Positions 29,901 through 39,471 are shown, counted from the first letter of the stretch. The stretch is DNA of 64,000 bases from Acinetobacter soli (GCF_000760595.1 NZ_BBNM01000004.1:234563-298562); one strand, 5' to 3'. Numbers and translations: made by a program. Notes: generated by a model from the letters alone, not told the origin.

Positions 29901-30482
29901 TTCCCGAACCGCATTGTTGTTACGCTCGATGACGGAACTGCGCGTGTTGAAGTCAGTTGTAACCATGAACGTTTTCAGCGCTTTAAAGATATTGTCGCAA
30001 TTGAGCAAGTGGTGGTGATTGAAGGCGAAATTTACGAGCGCGAAGGCTTCGACCGCCCGATGGCACGCTTGACCAAAGCATTTAGTCTGAATGAAATTCG
30101 TCAAAAACGTGCCAATCATATTCGCATCCAGCCAACAGACGACTTGATGACCCCTGCTTTAGCGCGCGATCTGCAACAGATTCTTTTGCCTTATTGTAAT
30201 ATTGATATGTGCCAGCATATTCCTGTCATCATGTGTATCGATCAGCCTTACGCAAGTGCAGAAGTGCAGCTTGGGCAAAACTGGAAGGTTGCGCCACTAG
30301 ACGAACTACTGGTGAAACTGCGCGATTATTTTGGTAAAGAAGCGATTTACATTGAATATCAGGTGAAGTCAAAAGCAGCCAAAGCGGCAGAGCCAGTAAA
30401 AGCGAATATTGCCCTACCGCAAGATATGTCGATGGATGAAGCAATGGATCTGTATCACGCAGAAGTCTCTCAATACTCTTAA
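26925..30482 (+). CDS. dnaE: DNA polymerase III alpha subunit DnaE
   Basis: 1185 residues, close to the usual 1160-1190. The N-terminal PHP domain (QFVHLGIHSEFSITESIV), the polymerase core with the catalytic aspartates in MPDFDVDFCIAG, GPGRGSGAGSLVAY and YRPGPMDLIPDFI are intact. The helix-hairpin-helix, OB-fold (TTVFAGLVLDVANF) and C-terminal tau-binding part follow. It is the replicative polymerase. ATG 26925 is preceded by AAGGATAG. trmJ follows after 18 bases, so they are probably transcribed together. Confidence 0.97.
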   Translation: MQFVHLGIHSEFSITESIVRIPDLIKAAVKDNMPALALTDLSNLHAAVKFYTSCLSKGIKPILGSVVRLNEPDQRVTLLAMTNEGWKGLTEIVSRGHIEGQQLSIPCVQKEWILEQHHDIIVLLGQNSDVGKMLCSSNPQKAEPLLEAWQEKFGNRVYLALTRTDRPGEEDYIGEAVKLAAKYHVGVVAHNDIHFIERDDFDAHEARVCIADGYVLADNRRPRIYSPEQYFKTTADMVELFSDIPSALENTYYIAQRCNVSLQLGTYFLPDYPIPDGFTIDTYFEHLSKVGLEERLNHLYPVEMRDEDWPEIRKPYDERIEYEVGIILKMGFPGYFLIVMDFIQWAKSNGVPVGPGRGSGAGSLVAYSLKITDLDPLRYDLLFERFLNPERVSMPDFDVDFCIAGRDRVIDYVSRTYGREAVSQIATFGTMAAKGAIRDVARVLGKSYGLADRISKMVPTKPLGVDLATAIDMEPQLKDIVTNPSNPDYDDASEIWEMALKLEGITRNTGKHAGGVVIAPGKITDYSAVLCDADGTNRVAQYDKDDVEAAGLVKFDFLGLRNLTVIEDAVQNINKRIQFETPLEIANVPLDDKDAYLVFANANTTAVFQFESVGMKKMLKEARPSKFEEIIAFVSLYRPGPMDLIPDFIHRMHGGEFEYLHPLLESVLEPTYGIMVYQEQVMQAAQFCAGYTLGGADLLRRAMGKKKPEEMVKQRKIFIEGAAQKDIDEATANHIFDYMEKFAGYGFNKSHAAAYALVAYHTAWLKAHYPAEFMAAVLSSEMQNTDSIVFLIDDCRNNALEVMPPSVNMSLYHFHASDERTIVYGLGAIKGVGEQAMQSVIDSRIKQGPYTDLFDFCHRIDLKKINKRTLEALIRAGALDCLQIERSTLMAQLPEAVQAAEQARQNRETGIMDLFGEVEEVQRKPAKPVKPWSDEVRLKGEKDTLGLYLTGHPIDVYRTELKSFIPAKLNELTPTRRGVTTVFAGLVLDVANFPNRIVVTLDDGTARVEVSCNHERFQRFKDIVAIEQVVVIEGEIYEREGFDRPMARLTKAFSLNEIRQKRANHIRIQPTDDLMTPALARDLQQILLPYCNIDMCQHIPVIMCIDQPYASAEVQLGQNWKVAPLDELLVKLRDYFGKEAIYIEYQVKSKAAKAAEPVKANIALPQDMSMDEAMDLYHAEVSQYS

Positions 30483-30500
30483 ATTTGAATCGGATACTTT

Positions 30501-31349
30501 ATGAATAATGCTGACAATGCGTTGGTGAATCAATCATTGGCGCATGTACGAATTGTCATGGTCAATACCACGCTTCCAGCCAATATTGGAAGTGCGTTAC
30601 GTGCAATGAAAACCATGGGACTGTCAAAACTGGTATTGGTTGCACCCAAAACCTATCCACATCCCGATATCGATGCCCTTGCCGCAGGTGCACAAGATCT
30701 GATCGAGCAAATTCAGATTGTGGATACGCTTGAAGATGCCATTCGAGATTGTCATATTGTATTTGGAACCAGTGCGCGTAGCAGAACCATTCCTTGGCCA
30801 CTGCTCGATGTACGCCCGGCTGCTGAATTATCGATAGATGCCGTGCTGAATAAACAACAGCAAGTCGCGATTGTATTTGGTCGTGAAGATCGCGGTCTGA
30901 CCAATGAAGAGCTGGCATTGGCCAATTATCACCTCACGATTCCGGTCAATACCGACTATGGCGTGTTAAACGTAGCGCAAGCCATTCAAGTGGTGTGCTA
31001 TGAAATGCGAATGGCTACACTCGAACGAACCACCACATCATCTCCTGAAATGACAAATGCGCAAATGCAGGTTGCAGAAGGTGTCGCAATGGACTGGGAT
31101 GAGCCACTGGTCACTCATCAGCAAATGGAAGAATTTTATCCTCATTTTGAAAAAATGCTGGTCGACATCGAATTTTTAGATCCACAAAATCCGCGTTTGC
31201 TTCCACTTCGTATGCGCCGTTTGTTTGGTCGTATTCAACTCGACCGAATGGAGTATCATTTGTTACGTGGTGTGTTTAGCCGCGTGCAAGCACTCAGTCA
31301 GGGCAAATGGAAAAAAACACAACAGGATGAGGATCAGCCCCATGTTTAA
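30501..31349 (+). CDS. trmJ: tRNA (cytidine/uridine-2'-O-)-methyltransferase TrmJ
   Basis: 282 residues of the SPOUT class with a C-terminal helical extension. SAM-knot motifs are present in order: [21 protein letters not shown], then [14 protein letters not shown], then [22 protein letters not shown]. TrmJ 2'-O-methylates nucleotide 32 of several tRNAs. It overlaps cysE by 8 bases, so dnaE, trmJ and cysE likely share transcripts. Confidence 0.92.
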   Translation: MNNADNALVNQSLAHVRIVMVNTTLPANIGSALRAMKTMGLSKLVLVAPKTYPHPDIDALAAGAQDLIEQIQIVDTLEDAIRDCHIVFGTSARSRTIPWPLLDVRPAAELSIDAVLNKQQQVAIVFGREDRGLTNEELALANYHLTIPVNTDYGVLNVAQAIQVVCYEMRMATLERTTTSSPEMTNAQMQVAEGVAMDWDEPLVTHQQMEEFYPHFEKMLVDIEFLDPQNPRLLPLRMRRLFGRIQLDRMEYHLLRGVFSRVQALSQGKWKKTQQDEDQPHV

Positions 31350-32151
31350 ACAGCTTAAAGAAGACATTCAAGCCGTATTTGCGCGTGATCCGGCAGCACG
31401 AAATACCCTGGAAGTTTTGACGACTTATCCGGGTATTCATGCACTGATCATGCATCGGGTTGCACATGAGCTCTGGAAAAAAGACTTGAAAGGCTCTGCA
31501 CGTGCGCTGTCTTCTCTGAGCCGATTTGCGACAGGAATTGAGATTCATCCTGGCGCCAAAATTGGTCGTCGCTTTTTTATCGATCATGGCATGGGTGTCG
31601 TAATTGGTGAAACTGCCGAAATTGGCGATGATGTCACGCTCTATCATGGCGTAACGCTTGGCGGTACAACTTGGAATAAAGGCAAGCGTCACCCGACGCT
31701 TGAAGATGGTGTAGTGGTCGGTGCCGGCGCAAAAATTTTAGGGCCATTGATCATTGGTAAAGGGGCGAAAATTGGTTCAAATGCTGTTGTGACCAAGCCT
31801 GTTCCTGCGGGTGTGACTGCTGTAGGCAGTGCAGCACGATTTATTCAAAAAGATCTGGATAAAAATGCCGAAGAAATGCGCCGTGAAAGCTATGCACAAA
31901 GTATTGGATTTGAACCTTATGCAGCCACTCGCGACCAGACCGATCCTTTACTCGAAGGTATGAAAGTACTGCTTGACCGTATTCAGCAAAATGAAGTGCG
32001 TATGAATACTTTATGCAAGCGATTGACTGCACTTGATCCGACATTTAAAAAACAAAACTATGATCAGCATCCATTTAGTGATGAAGAGCTTAAAATTATT
32101 GAAGAAGTCCGACGTGAATGTGAAGCACAGCATAAGATGAGTGATGCTTGA
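31342..32151 (+). CDS. cysE: Serine O-acetyltransferase CysE
   Basis: 269 residues from ATG 31342, which has AGGATGAGGAT upstream; an earlier in-frame start lies inside trmJ. The N-terminal helices ([30 protein letters not shown]) are followed by the left-handed beta helix of hexapeptide repeats ([42 protein letters not shown]), holding the catalytic Asp-His. CysE makes O-acetylserine, the acceptor for sulfide in cysteine synthesis. The C-terminal tail is long, 60-70 residues, as in the shorter SAT group of gamma-proteobacteria that carry an extension. Confidence 0.92.
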   Translation: MFKQLKEDIQAVFARDPAARNTLEVLTTYPGIHALIMHRVAHELWKKDLKGSARALSSLSRFATGIEIHPGAKIGRRFFIDHGMGVVIGETAEIGDDVTLYHGVTLGGTTWNKGKRHPTLEDGVVVGAGAKILGPLIIGKGAKIGSNAVVTKPVPAGVTAVGSAARFIQKDLDKNAEEMRRESYAQSIGFEPYAATRDQTDPLLEGMKVLLDRIQQNEVRMNTLCKRLTALDPTFKKQNYDQHPFSDEELKIIEEVRRECEAQHKMSDA

Positions 32152-32260
32152 CCATTTAGTTTAATACTGTAACACGGCACTCATTGCATGTTTGCTCAGG
32201 TTTTCTTAGACTGGCTACACAACGATCTTTTATTCATACAACAATTTTACGGATGACTCT

Positions 32261-33184
32261 ATGATGTTTAAGCCTTTGGCATACACCATGTTAGCAGCTT
32301 CAGTTTTAACCGCATGTAGCCCTCTTCCTGTCAAAGAAAATAAGCAAAGCACACAACCTTATGTGTTCACCGAGCCGGATATTTCGCCGCCATTTTATTC
32401 ATTAAATCCATTTAACTACGATGCACCTCCTGCATTTGAAGTTGCACTTAAAGAAGCAGCAGCTCAACCTGTAACAAAAATGGTGGTAAAACGTTCGGAT
32501 GATCCGACACAAACGATCGTGCTCGATGTCAATAAACTGATTGTTCCAACAATTAAAAATAATACGCGTAGCATGAAATATGCCGCATTGGCTGGTGAAA
32601 ATGAACTGGATGTCACCGAAATTGATGACTTTATCCAGCTTGTTGAAGGTAAAGCTCGCCATTATCCACCACGTTTTACCGATCGCCAGGAGCGTCGTGG
32701 TTATGAAAGTAAGTTAAAGCAGGTTTCAGCGCAACTTGATACTTTAGCAGCCAATCCAGATGCTTCATTTGATGTTCTGATTCGTGCATTTAAAGCCAGT
32801 GTGCTTGGCCGTAACCTCGATTTAGGTTCTGCTTATACCACCAAATCACTGACTTATGCTCAACGTTTACTCAAAATGAATCCAAATGATCCGGAAGCCA
32901 ATTTCTGGTTTGGTTTTGGTTTATCTGAAGGTGGTGGTCAACGTGAAGCAATGCCATATTTGGAAAAAGCCATGAAAGGCGGCGTACAGGAAGCGTATTT
33001 GGTCAGTGCAAATAACTATATTGCAATGGAGCAAAAGAAAAATGCAGTCCAAACGCTCAAAAATTACAAAATCAAATATCCAGACGAAGCTGAGGTTGCA
33101 GATCGTTTAATTACAGAGATCGAAAAGCAAGGTCGCTGGAATGTGTGGCAAGTCATGACCAACCCGGCAGTTGCACCGAAGTAA
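32261..33184 (+). CDS. TPR-like lipoprotein
   Basis: 307 residues with a lipobox: MMFKPLAYTMLAASVLTAC, Cys at residue 19 or 20 (ATG 32264 is the alternative start). The C-terminal half has tetratricopeptide-like helix pairs: YTTKSLTYAQRLLKMNPNDPEANFWFGFGLSEGG, then AMPYLEKAMKGGVQEAYLVSANNYIAMEQKKNAVQTLKNYKIKYP. It is likely an outer-membrane-tethered scaffold. The next gene is another lipoprotein, but a terminator sits between them. No specific family is recognised. Confidence 0.75.
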   Translation: MMFKPLAYTMLAASVLTACSPLPVKENKQSTQPYVFTEPDISPPFYSLNPFNYDAPPAFEVALKEAAAQPVTKMVVKRSDDPTQTIVLDVNKLIVPTIKNNTRSMKYAALAGENELDVTEIDDFIQLVEGKARHYPPRFTDRQERRGYESKLKQVSAQLDTLAANPDASFDVLIRAFKASVLGRNLDLGSAYTTKSLTYAQRLLKMNPNDPEANFWFGFGLSEGGGQREAMPYLEKAMKGGVQEAYLVSANNYIAMEQKKNAVQTLKNYKIKYPDEAEVADRLITEIEKQGRWNVWQVMTNPAVAPK

Positions 33185-33202
33185 TACTTCACTCTTGTAT
33201 AT

Positions 33203-33231
33203 AAAAATAGGCTGACCAACAGCCTATTTTT
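33203..33231. terminator. Terminator after the TPR-like lipoprotein gene
   Basis: AAAAATAGGCTG (33203-33214) and CAGCCTATTTTT (33220-33231) form a perfect 12-bp stem around ACCAA. Confidence 0.9.
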
Positions 33232-33328
33232 ATGGTTGTTTCTTAGAACCCTGTACTTCAATTTGATCCAGATTGATTGCACATATTATGATGTGCCGAC
33301 TCACCATATCTAAAAAGAACTATTTGCT

Positions 33329-35332
33329 ATGAGACCGAATCCATCATTGCTAAAAGGACTTAGCCTACTGAGTGTAAGCCTCACCCTCTTACTCAGTGGT
33401 TGCCAAGTGGTGAGCGTAAAGCAGCAAGCGTTAAATATTACCATTGCCAATGAGCGCAATAGTATTCTGATGCAAGATGCATTGAGTGAGGCCAGTCTGA
33501 ATGTCTTGTCGATGTCGGGCCGAGAAGCAAACGTTTGTACAAACGACCCCGATGCATGTATTGCAGAACTCAAAACTATTTCACAAATTGGTGAAGAGCA
33601 ATTTCTGTCTGCCGCAAGCGAAATTTATCTGGCTAAATCGATGCAACTTGAACGCTCGTCGGATTGTAAAACACCTTCTTCTATAGCTAAATCAAATACA
33701 AAACTAAATTTGTCGAATCAGGAAAATAACTGTTTAGATCGTCAAATGAATATGCTCGATAAAAGCATTCGCTATAGTTATGCCTATTTATTTTTGACAC
33801 AAAGAAAACCGCAAGATCGAATATTTGATAACCGCCAAGTTCAAATTCGAGATTTCTATAATCAAGCTATTGCGAAACAAGTGACGTTGTATGCGCTTCG
33901 CAATCCACAAAAACAAGTACAAACCCAGATTCAACTCGGTGACAATACTTACCGTATTAATTTTGATGATTTTCCACAACTTGCAAAGCAACCTCTTGAG
34001 AAGTTTATTTCGAGTTATAACCTGAACTTTTCAGGGCTTCGCACAATTAATCGCCGAGATGGTTTTGGATCAGAGTTTGTTGCAGTTTTCCCGCCATCAA
34101 ATCGTAAAGAATCTTCAAAATATATTGTCGACCCGCTACATTACAACTTTAAGAGTGGACAAAATCCAAATATTCACGACGCGCGCTATCTGGCAGTTAC
34201 ACTTGTCGTCGAGCCTCAGATCAAGCCCAAGAATGTCGACCAGATTTTAAATAATCCTCAGTTTGTGATTAAAGTTTATGATCCGTACAATACTGAGAAT
34301 ATTAAGGTCGCGGGGAAAAGCTACCCCTTAGCAGCAAATTTTTCGGCACCATATGGTTTATGGCTGGCGGAAAATAATCTTGGAATTTTGGCTTATTTAA
34401 GCTTATTGGATCGCGATCAACGTTTAAGCATGCCGCATCTGTATAAGCTCGAACCGTATAATCCCAATAAAAAAATTATTGTATTGGTACATGGATTGGC
34501 CAGTAGCCCTGAGGCATGGATTGGGCTCACCAACGATATTATGGGTGATCGTGTACTACGCGAGCATTATCAAGTCTGGCAAATTTTTTACTCAACCAAT
34601 ATGCCAATTTTGGAAAGCCGTTATCAAATTTATGCGTTGTTACAGCAGGCATTTGATGGACTTGACCCTCAAGATGCCGCAGACCACAATGCGGTACTGA
34701 TTGGTCATAGTATGGGAGGCATTATTAGCCGATTACTGGTGAGTAAGGCTGATTTATCAGATAAAGCCTTTAAGATGCTGAATACCAATCAACGTCAACG
34801 GTTTAAGCGAGATCAAAATGTTTTGAACCGCTTTAAAATTCAACCCATTGAAAATTTTGACCGCGCAATTTTTATGTCTGCACCTCACCGGGGTACAGAT
34901 TATGCAGACCGATGGTTTACCTTGGCAGCACGTAAAATTATTCGCCTGCCCAGTTCTTTTTTAGGCGCACTGACCGACACCCTCACTAACGATGCGACCG
35001 ATCAGGCCAAGGACCTCACCAATGGCATCAACGGTGGACTCATTCAAAATGGTCCAAGTGATTTAAGCCACAAATCTAAATTTATTGCACTAACTAAAGA
35101 TGTTGTGCCACCAAAAGGCTACGTGTTTCACTCAATTATGGGCAACATCACTAAAAGTCAGGAACCTGATCAAATTACAGATGGTATCGTTCCGTATAGC
35201 AGCGCCCATCTTGACGGCGCTGTATCTGAAAAAATTATTAAAGGCGGGCATTCAATTCAGGAAACACCAGAAGCTTTGCTTGAGTTACGTCGGATTCTGC
35301 GCTTGCACCTTCAGCAGCATCAAATCAAGTAA
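33329..35332 (+). CDS. Alpha/beta-hydrolase lipoprotein
   Basis: 667 residues with a lipoprotein signal (LLSVSLTLLLSGC, lipid Cys25). The first 380 residues are poorly conserved and helical; the C-terminal third is an alpha/beta hydrolase with the oxyanion-region IIVLVHGLASSPEAWIGL, the nucleophile elbow VLIGHSMGGIISRLL and a C-terminal KGGHSIQE that supplies the histidine. It is probably an outer-membrane-anchored lipase/esterase or acyltransferase. The gene ends exactly where the convergent UndA-like gene ends, with no base between stop codons. Confidence 0.8.
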   Translation: MRPNPSLLKGLSLLSVSLTLLLSGCQVVSVKQQALNITIANERNSILMQDALSEASLNVLSMSGREANVCTNDPDACIAELKTISQIGEEQFLSAASEIYLAKSMQLERSSDCKTPSSIAKSNTKLNLSNQENNCLDRQMNMLDKSIRYSYAYLFLTQRKPQDRIFDNRQVQIRDFYNQAIAKQVTLYALRNPQKQVQTQIQLGDNTYRINFDDFPQLAKQPLEKFISSYNLNFSGLRTINRRDGFGSEFVAVFPPSNRKESSKYIVDPLHYNFKSGQNPNIHDARYLAVTLVVEPQIKPKNVDQILNNPQFVIKVYDPYNTENIKVAGKSYPLAANFSAPYGLWLAENNLGILAYLSLLDRDQRLSMPHLYKLEPYNPNKKIIVLVHGLASSPEAWIGLTNDIMGDRVLREHYQVWQIFYSTNMPILESRYQIYALLQQAFDGLDPQDAADHNAVLIGHSMGGIISRLLVSKADLSDKAFKMLNTNQRQRFKRDQNVLNRFKIQPIENFDRAIFMSAPHRGTDYADRWFTLAARKIIRLPSSFLGALTDTLTNDATDQAKDLTNGINGGLIQNGPSDLSHKSKFIALTKDVVPPKGYVFHSIMGNITKSQEPDQITDGIVPYSSAHLDGAVSEKIIKGGHSIQETPEALLELRRILRLHLQQHQIK

Positions 35333-36079
35333 TTACGCAGTTTTAGATTGCAGTTTGTAGCACTCATCAAGTGCCAATGCATAGTATTCAAGTCCTTCTT
35401 TTGCAGCAAGAAAAGCTTTTTGCTGTAATTCTGGTTGATCTGCACACAATCGTTTGATGAGTTCCATGGCTTCATAGGGATGTAAATCATCGTAATGCGC
35501 ATGCGCACGTAGCCATGCCAGAGAGCGCTTATTGATATTCACTTCAGGGTGATCAATATATGCATGTATACCTTTATAGACCTGAACTGACCAATCACCT
35601 GTCGCCCATTCAATCGCCAGATTGGTTGCTGCAAGGCACTCAGCTAAAGAACCTGTGGTATTGGTATGCCATAAAAAGTGATTGACTGCATTCATGGCGA
35701 CTGGGGGACGAACTTGATTGAGTTGATCAATGCTCAAGCCAAAGCCTCCTGCCCAGTCTTGATACCAATTTAGGTGTCGTTCTTCCACTTTAATGTTTTG
35801 AATCAGCCAATTGCGGGTTTCAGTCACACCTTGAGCAGAAAAATCAATCGCTTTAGACAGCCCCAACGCCATGTAAGAAGGAAAATGCGCGACCAAAGGA
35901 TAAAAGTTAAGCAAGGCCGAACGAAAGCAGTCCAGACTCAATTGTCCGCTGGCCATATTTTGAAATAAAGGATGCTGGCTCACGCGATCTTTATACGGAA
36001 TGAGTTCGTCCCAAAATTGCTGAGCCCATGGACTATGCGACGTTATTTCTAAAGCTGTTCCTTTTGTATAAGCACTCAT
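35333..36079 (-). CDS. UndA-like heme-oxygenase-fold nonheme iron oxidase (TenA superfamily)
   Basis: 248 residues from ATG 36079 (AGGAT upstream). An upstream extension of 20 codons is rejected. The protein is an all-helical TenA/PqqC-type domain carrying a full set of candidate iron ligands: Glu99 and His102 in VEERH, Glu157 in NLAIEWATG and His193, Asp197, His200 in HAHYDDLH. Spacing and local sequence (ATNLAIEWATGDWS, RAHAHYDDLHPYEAMELI) match what I remember of Pseudomonas UndA, which turns lauric acid into 1-undecene with iron and oxygen. Thiaminase-type TenA proteins instead have a catalytic Cys, not seen at that place. A fatty-acid decarboxylase or related HDO oxidase is likely; the substrate is unproven. 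Confidence 0.75.
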   Translation of the reverse strand: MSAYTKGTALEITSHSPWAQQFWDELIPYKDRVSQHPLFQNMASGQLSLDCFRSALLNFYPLVAHFPSYMALGLSKAIDFSAQGVTETRNWLIQNIKVEERHLNWYQDWAGGFGLSIDQLNQVRPPVAMNAVNHFLWHTNTTGSLAECLAATNLAIEWATGDWSVQVYKGIHAYIDHPEVNINKRSLAWLRAHAHYDDLHPYEAMELIKRLCADQPELQQKAFLAAKEGLEYYALALDECYKLQSKTA

Positions 36080-36562
36080 TCTTAAAATCCTGTTACTGTT
36101 TCGTCCAGTGAACTCATTTATGCTGCATTGATAATACAATATACAATTTAGAAAAATACTGTATTTTTTATCACTTTTCTAGACGTCTTCAAATCATTTG
36201 TGTGAATTAAATCTCATTTTAATTGACTATTTTTTATAATTCTTAAGCGATATTTAAATAAAGATCAATTTTTATAATAATGTGATTTAATAGACAATTT
36301 ATCAAATTATAATGAATTAATATTATTTAAAAATGATGACCAATTATCATTTTTAAATCATTCACATTTATATTTCACATTTTTACAAATAAATAATTAT
36401 TTTAATAACATATTGTTTTATAAAGTTTTAGATAAAAAATAGATATTACTTTTCATCCTTAAAATTTCAACGTATGATAATTATGACTTGAATACAATAT
36501 TTAAATCCAAATCACTTTTAAAAAAATATTTTGAGATTGCGTTAAGACAGTGAGATCTGCCG
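36080..36562. other. Long AT-rich intergenic region
   Basis: About 480 bases between divergent genes (UndA-like on minus, diguanylate cyclase on plus). It is very AT-rich, with many runs of A and T and no open frame, hairpin or operator that I would defend. It must contain both promoters; a silencing (H-NS-like) target is possible from composition. Confidence 0.5.
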
Positions 36563-37807
36563 ATGAAGTTACAAGGCTCAAATATTTTAAGTCAGGAGCA
36601 GATAGACTTACTTTTATCGCGTGGCTTAAATTTTGTCTGGTTTCCTAAAACACTTGAACAAGTTTATCGCACTCAATATCGACAAGCAGCTGCCCATGAG
36701 TTTCGTTTTCGTGCACCGATTATTCTCATTTTATATAGTTTACTCAGCTTTGGTATTTTTCAGGTTCTTCCACAATCTGAAATTAAACTCTGGCTGATTA
36801 ATTATGCTTGGGTTGGTGTAATTATTACCAGTGCCTGGCTGCTCTCTTTTTTTAAATCGTTTGATAAATGGTTCGATTACTATGTTTGCCTCGGCTCGAC
36901 TGCCGCTGTTGCCATCACATTTACGCTCATTAATATTCTAGAAGGCGGTCAAAACAATGCCTTACTGCATGCATCAATGATGTATGCCGTGATTATTATT
37001 TACGGCTTTGTTGGTCTTCGTTTTTATACTGCCCTGTTTGCAGGTTGGGTCGGTGGGTTAATTGGTTTTACGATTAGTATTAATTCAAACATCTCGATTG
37101 ATTGGACTTACTTAAATCGCACGTATACCTTTAGCAGCTTCTTAGGTATGGCGCTGGCCTACTTTACCGATCGTCAGCATCGTGAAAATTTTTTAAGTGA
37201 CTGCGTTATTGAACTCAATCGGCTCAAACTGGTTAAACAGGCCGAATTACTGGAAACACTTTCACAGCAAGATTCACTCACTGGCTTAGCCAACAGACGC
37301 TATCTAGATGAAGTGCTTGAAAAAGAATGGCGCCGTGCGGTTCGACACAGTATGCCCATCACCATCATGATGATCGATCTGGATTTTTTTAAATCGTATA
37401 ATGATTCGTTGGGGCATATTAAAGGCGATGAATGTTTACGTGAAATTGCCAAAGCCTTAACGTCACTCACTTCACGAAGTGGCGATTTAGCTGCACGTTA
37501 TGGCGGTGAAGAATTTCTATTGTTGTTTCCAATGACCAATGAATCTGAAGCACTCATTCAGGTCAAACGCCTCATGAATGTAATTCGTAAGATCGATATT
37601 CAACATCCCTCAAGCGATATTTCGTCTCAGGTGACATTAAGTGTTGGGGTCGCGACCATGATTCCGCAAGTTGATGACAGTATTTCATCATTTGTATCTC
37701 GCGCAGATCATGCATTGTACACGGCAAAAAGTAAGGGTCGTAACCAGTATCAGATTGCCAATATTCATGTGTCGGTAGAGATGAATTATTCTTCATCGAA
37801 AGCTTAA
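36563..37807 (+). CDS. Membrane-bound diguanylate cyclase
   Basis: 414 residues. About six hydrophobic segments span residues 45-210 (for example APIILILYSLLSFGIF and LWLINYAWVGVIITSAWLL), a MASE-like sensory region, followed by a GGDEF domain. Catalytic motifs are intact: DSLTGLANRRYLDEVL, MIDLDFFKSYNDSLGHIKGDECL and the A-site RYGGEEFLLLF. An I-site RSGD sits five residues before GGEEF, so c-di-GMP feedback inhibition is expected. It makes c-di-GMP at the inner membrane. The signal is unknown. No partner phosphodiesterase is in the window. Confidence 0.93.
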   Translation: MKLQGSNILSQEQIDLLLSRGLNFVWFPKTLEQVYRTQYRQAAAHEFRFRAPIILILYSLLSFGIFQVLPQSEIKLWLINYAWVGVIITSAWLLSFFKSFDKWFDYYVCLGSTAAVAITFTLINILEGGQNNALLHASMMYAVIIIYGFVGLRFYTALFAGWVGGLIGFTISINSNISIDWTYLNRTYTFSSFLGMALAYFTDRQHRENFLSDCVIELNRLKLVKQAELLETLSQQDSLTGLANRRYLDEVLEKEWRRAVRHSMPITIMMIDLDFFKSYNDSLGHIKGDECLREIAKALTSLTSRSGDLAARYGGEEFLLLFPMTNESEALIQVKRLMNVIRKIDIQHPSSDISSQVTLSVGVATMIPQVDDSISSFVSRADHALYTAKSKGRNQYQIANIHVSVEMNYSSSKA

Positions 37808-37876
37808 TTGTTCGTTTTATATGATCTGTCATTTGCATAAAAACCATCCAATTTAAAACGCTATCACACTTAACTC

Positions 37877-38596
37877 ATGCCATTAAAGGTGAAATCGAGT
37901 AAATTATATGGTTTTAATGCGATAACTTTTTACGACTTGATGACTAAACCTAGAATTAAACTTGAACTTCCTAACAATGCAGATAAATTGCTTCTGCATT
38001 CCTGCTGCGCACCCTGTTCAGGCGAAGTGATGGAAACGCTACTTGAATCGGGTATCGATTATTCGATCTTTTTTTATAATCCTAACATTCATCCTGTTAA
38101 GGAATATCTGATTCGCAAAGAGGAAAATATTCGATTTGCCGAGAAACACAATATTCCCTTTATCGACTGCGACTATGACACCGACAACTGGTTTGCACGT
38201 GCCAAAGGCATGGAAAATGAACCTGAAAAAGGGATACGCTGCACCATGTGCTTCGATATGCGTTTTGAACGTACCGCCCTGTATGCGCATGAAAATGGAT
38301 TTAAAGTGATTAGCAGCTCGCTCGGTATTTCCCGCTGGAAAGACATGAATCAGATTAATGACTGTGGTGTTCGCGCTGCCTCACATTATCCTGAAATTAC
38401 TTATTGGGATTACAACTGGCGTAAAAATGGCGGTGCAACGCGAATGTTAGAGATTAGCAAACGCGAAGAATTTTACCAGCAGGAATACTGTGGTTGTGTA
38501 TATTCATTACGCGATACCAATCGCTGGCGGATGAGTCAGGGACGTGATCGGATTAAGCTCGGTGTTAAATTTTATTCTGCGACTGATCCTGAATAA
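37877..38596 (+). CDS. queH: Epoxyqueuosine reductase QueH
   Basis: 239 residues from ATG 37877; ATG 37940 ([10 protein letters not shown]) would give 218 residues and may be the true start, since neither has a clear ribosome site. QueH marks are [16 protein letters not shown] with the CCxxC cluster ligands, [23 protein letters not shown] and [12 protein letters not shown]. QueH converts epoxyqueuosine to queuosine in tRNA, the non-cobalamin replacement for QueG. It contains an iron-sulfur cluster and an extra metal. Confidence 0.9.
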   Translation: MPLKVKSSKLYGFNAITFYDLMTKPRIKLELPNNADKLLLHSCCAPCSGEVMETLLESGIDYSIFFYNPNIHPVKEYLIRKEENIRFAEKHNIPFIDCDYDTDNWFARAKGMENEPEKGIRCTMCFDMRFERTALYAHENGFKVISSSLGISRWKDMNQINDCGVRAASHYPEITYWDYNWRKNGGATRMLEISKREEFYQQEYCGCVYSLRDTNRWRMSQGRDRIKLGVKFYSATDPE

Positions 38597-38625
38597 TACG
38601 TTAACAAATTGGGTAAAACAAAAAG

Positions 38626-38652
38626 ACTCGATGCATTGAAGCTCGAGTTTTT
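38626..38652 (+). terminator. Probable terminator of queH
   Basis: ACTCGA (38626-38631) and TCGAGT (38643-38648) form a short stem with an 11-base loop followed by a run of T. It is weaker than the others listed. Confidence 0.55.
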
Positions 38653-38682
38653 TTGTTTACAGCAGTCATGACGTCACCAAAC

Positions 38683-39471
38683 TCAGTGCGTTCGTGACTC
38701 ACCTTGCTGATGTAAAAAATCCTGAATCATCTCAATTACAACATCGGGTTTTTCTGCATGCAGCCAGTGGCCTACACCATCAATACTTTGGATATCTGCT
38801 TGCGGGAACTGTGCTGTAATTGGATCGTGATACTCGGGCAGGACGTATTCTGATAATCCACCACGAATCAACAACATCGGTTTATTCCATGGCTGAATCG
38901 GATGCCAACCTGCAATATGAGAATATTGCTGTTCGATCGCATCGACATTAAAAAGCCAGTGGCCTTGATTAAACGATTTCAGCAAAAACATAATCACGCC
39001 ATCTTCATGAATATATTGCTTCATGATCTCGGTAGCTTGTTTACGGCTCAGCTCGTGCGGTTCAGCACGAACAGCGTTCAGTGCATTTAAAATAGCCTGA
39101 TGACGATGCCCTTCATAAGCCACAGGACTCACATCAAGTACAATCAGATGCGCAATATGTTCTGGATATAATCCAGCAATTTTCATGGCGACTTTTCCGC
39201 CCATTGAATGACCAATCACGGAAAACTCGGCAATACCCAGTTCATCCAGTGTATCGATCACGTCCTGCGCCATAATTTCATAGTTTATTTCGGCACTGTG
39301 TGGAGAAGCTCCATGGTTGCGTAAATCGAGCTGGATAATTTTATGATTGGTATTTAATGCCCGCGCAATCACCCCTAAATTTGACAAACTACCAAATAAA
39401 CCGTGCAACAGCACAAGAGGTGCATTGGTTGTGGCATGATCTGATTCAACAATGTGGCTGTTTAATATCAT
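38683..39471 (-). CDS. YbfF-type alpha/beta-hydrolase esterase
   Basis: 262 residues from ATG 39471 (GGAAA five bases upstream); another ATG four codons earlier is possible. A standard alpha/beta hydrolase: LVLLHGLFGSLSNLG (oxyanion), LDLRNHGASPHS, nucleophile Ser in VIGHSMGGKVAMKIAG, and IDGVGHWLHAEKP for the His. It matches the YbfF acyl-thioesterase/esterase group of short to medium chain esters. It is cytoplasmic, with no signal peptide. Its promoter must lie in the gap before 39604. Confidence 0.85.
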   Translation of the reverse strand: MILNSHIVESDHATTNAPLVLLHGLFGSLSNLGVIARALNTNHKIIQLDLRNHGASPHSAEINYEIMAQDVIDTLDELGIAEFSVIGHSMGGKVAMKIAGLYPEHIAHLIVLDVSPVAYEGHRHQAILNALNAVRAEPHELSRKQATEIMKQYIHEDGVIMFLLKSFNQGHWLFNVDAIEQQYSHIAGWHPIQPWNKPMLLIRGGLSEYVLPEYHDPITAQFPQADIQSIDGVGHWLHAEKPDVVIEMIQDFLHQQGESRTH

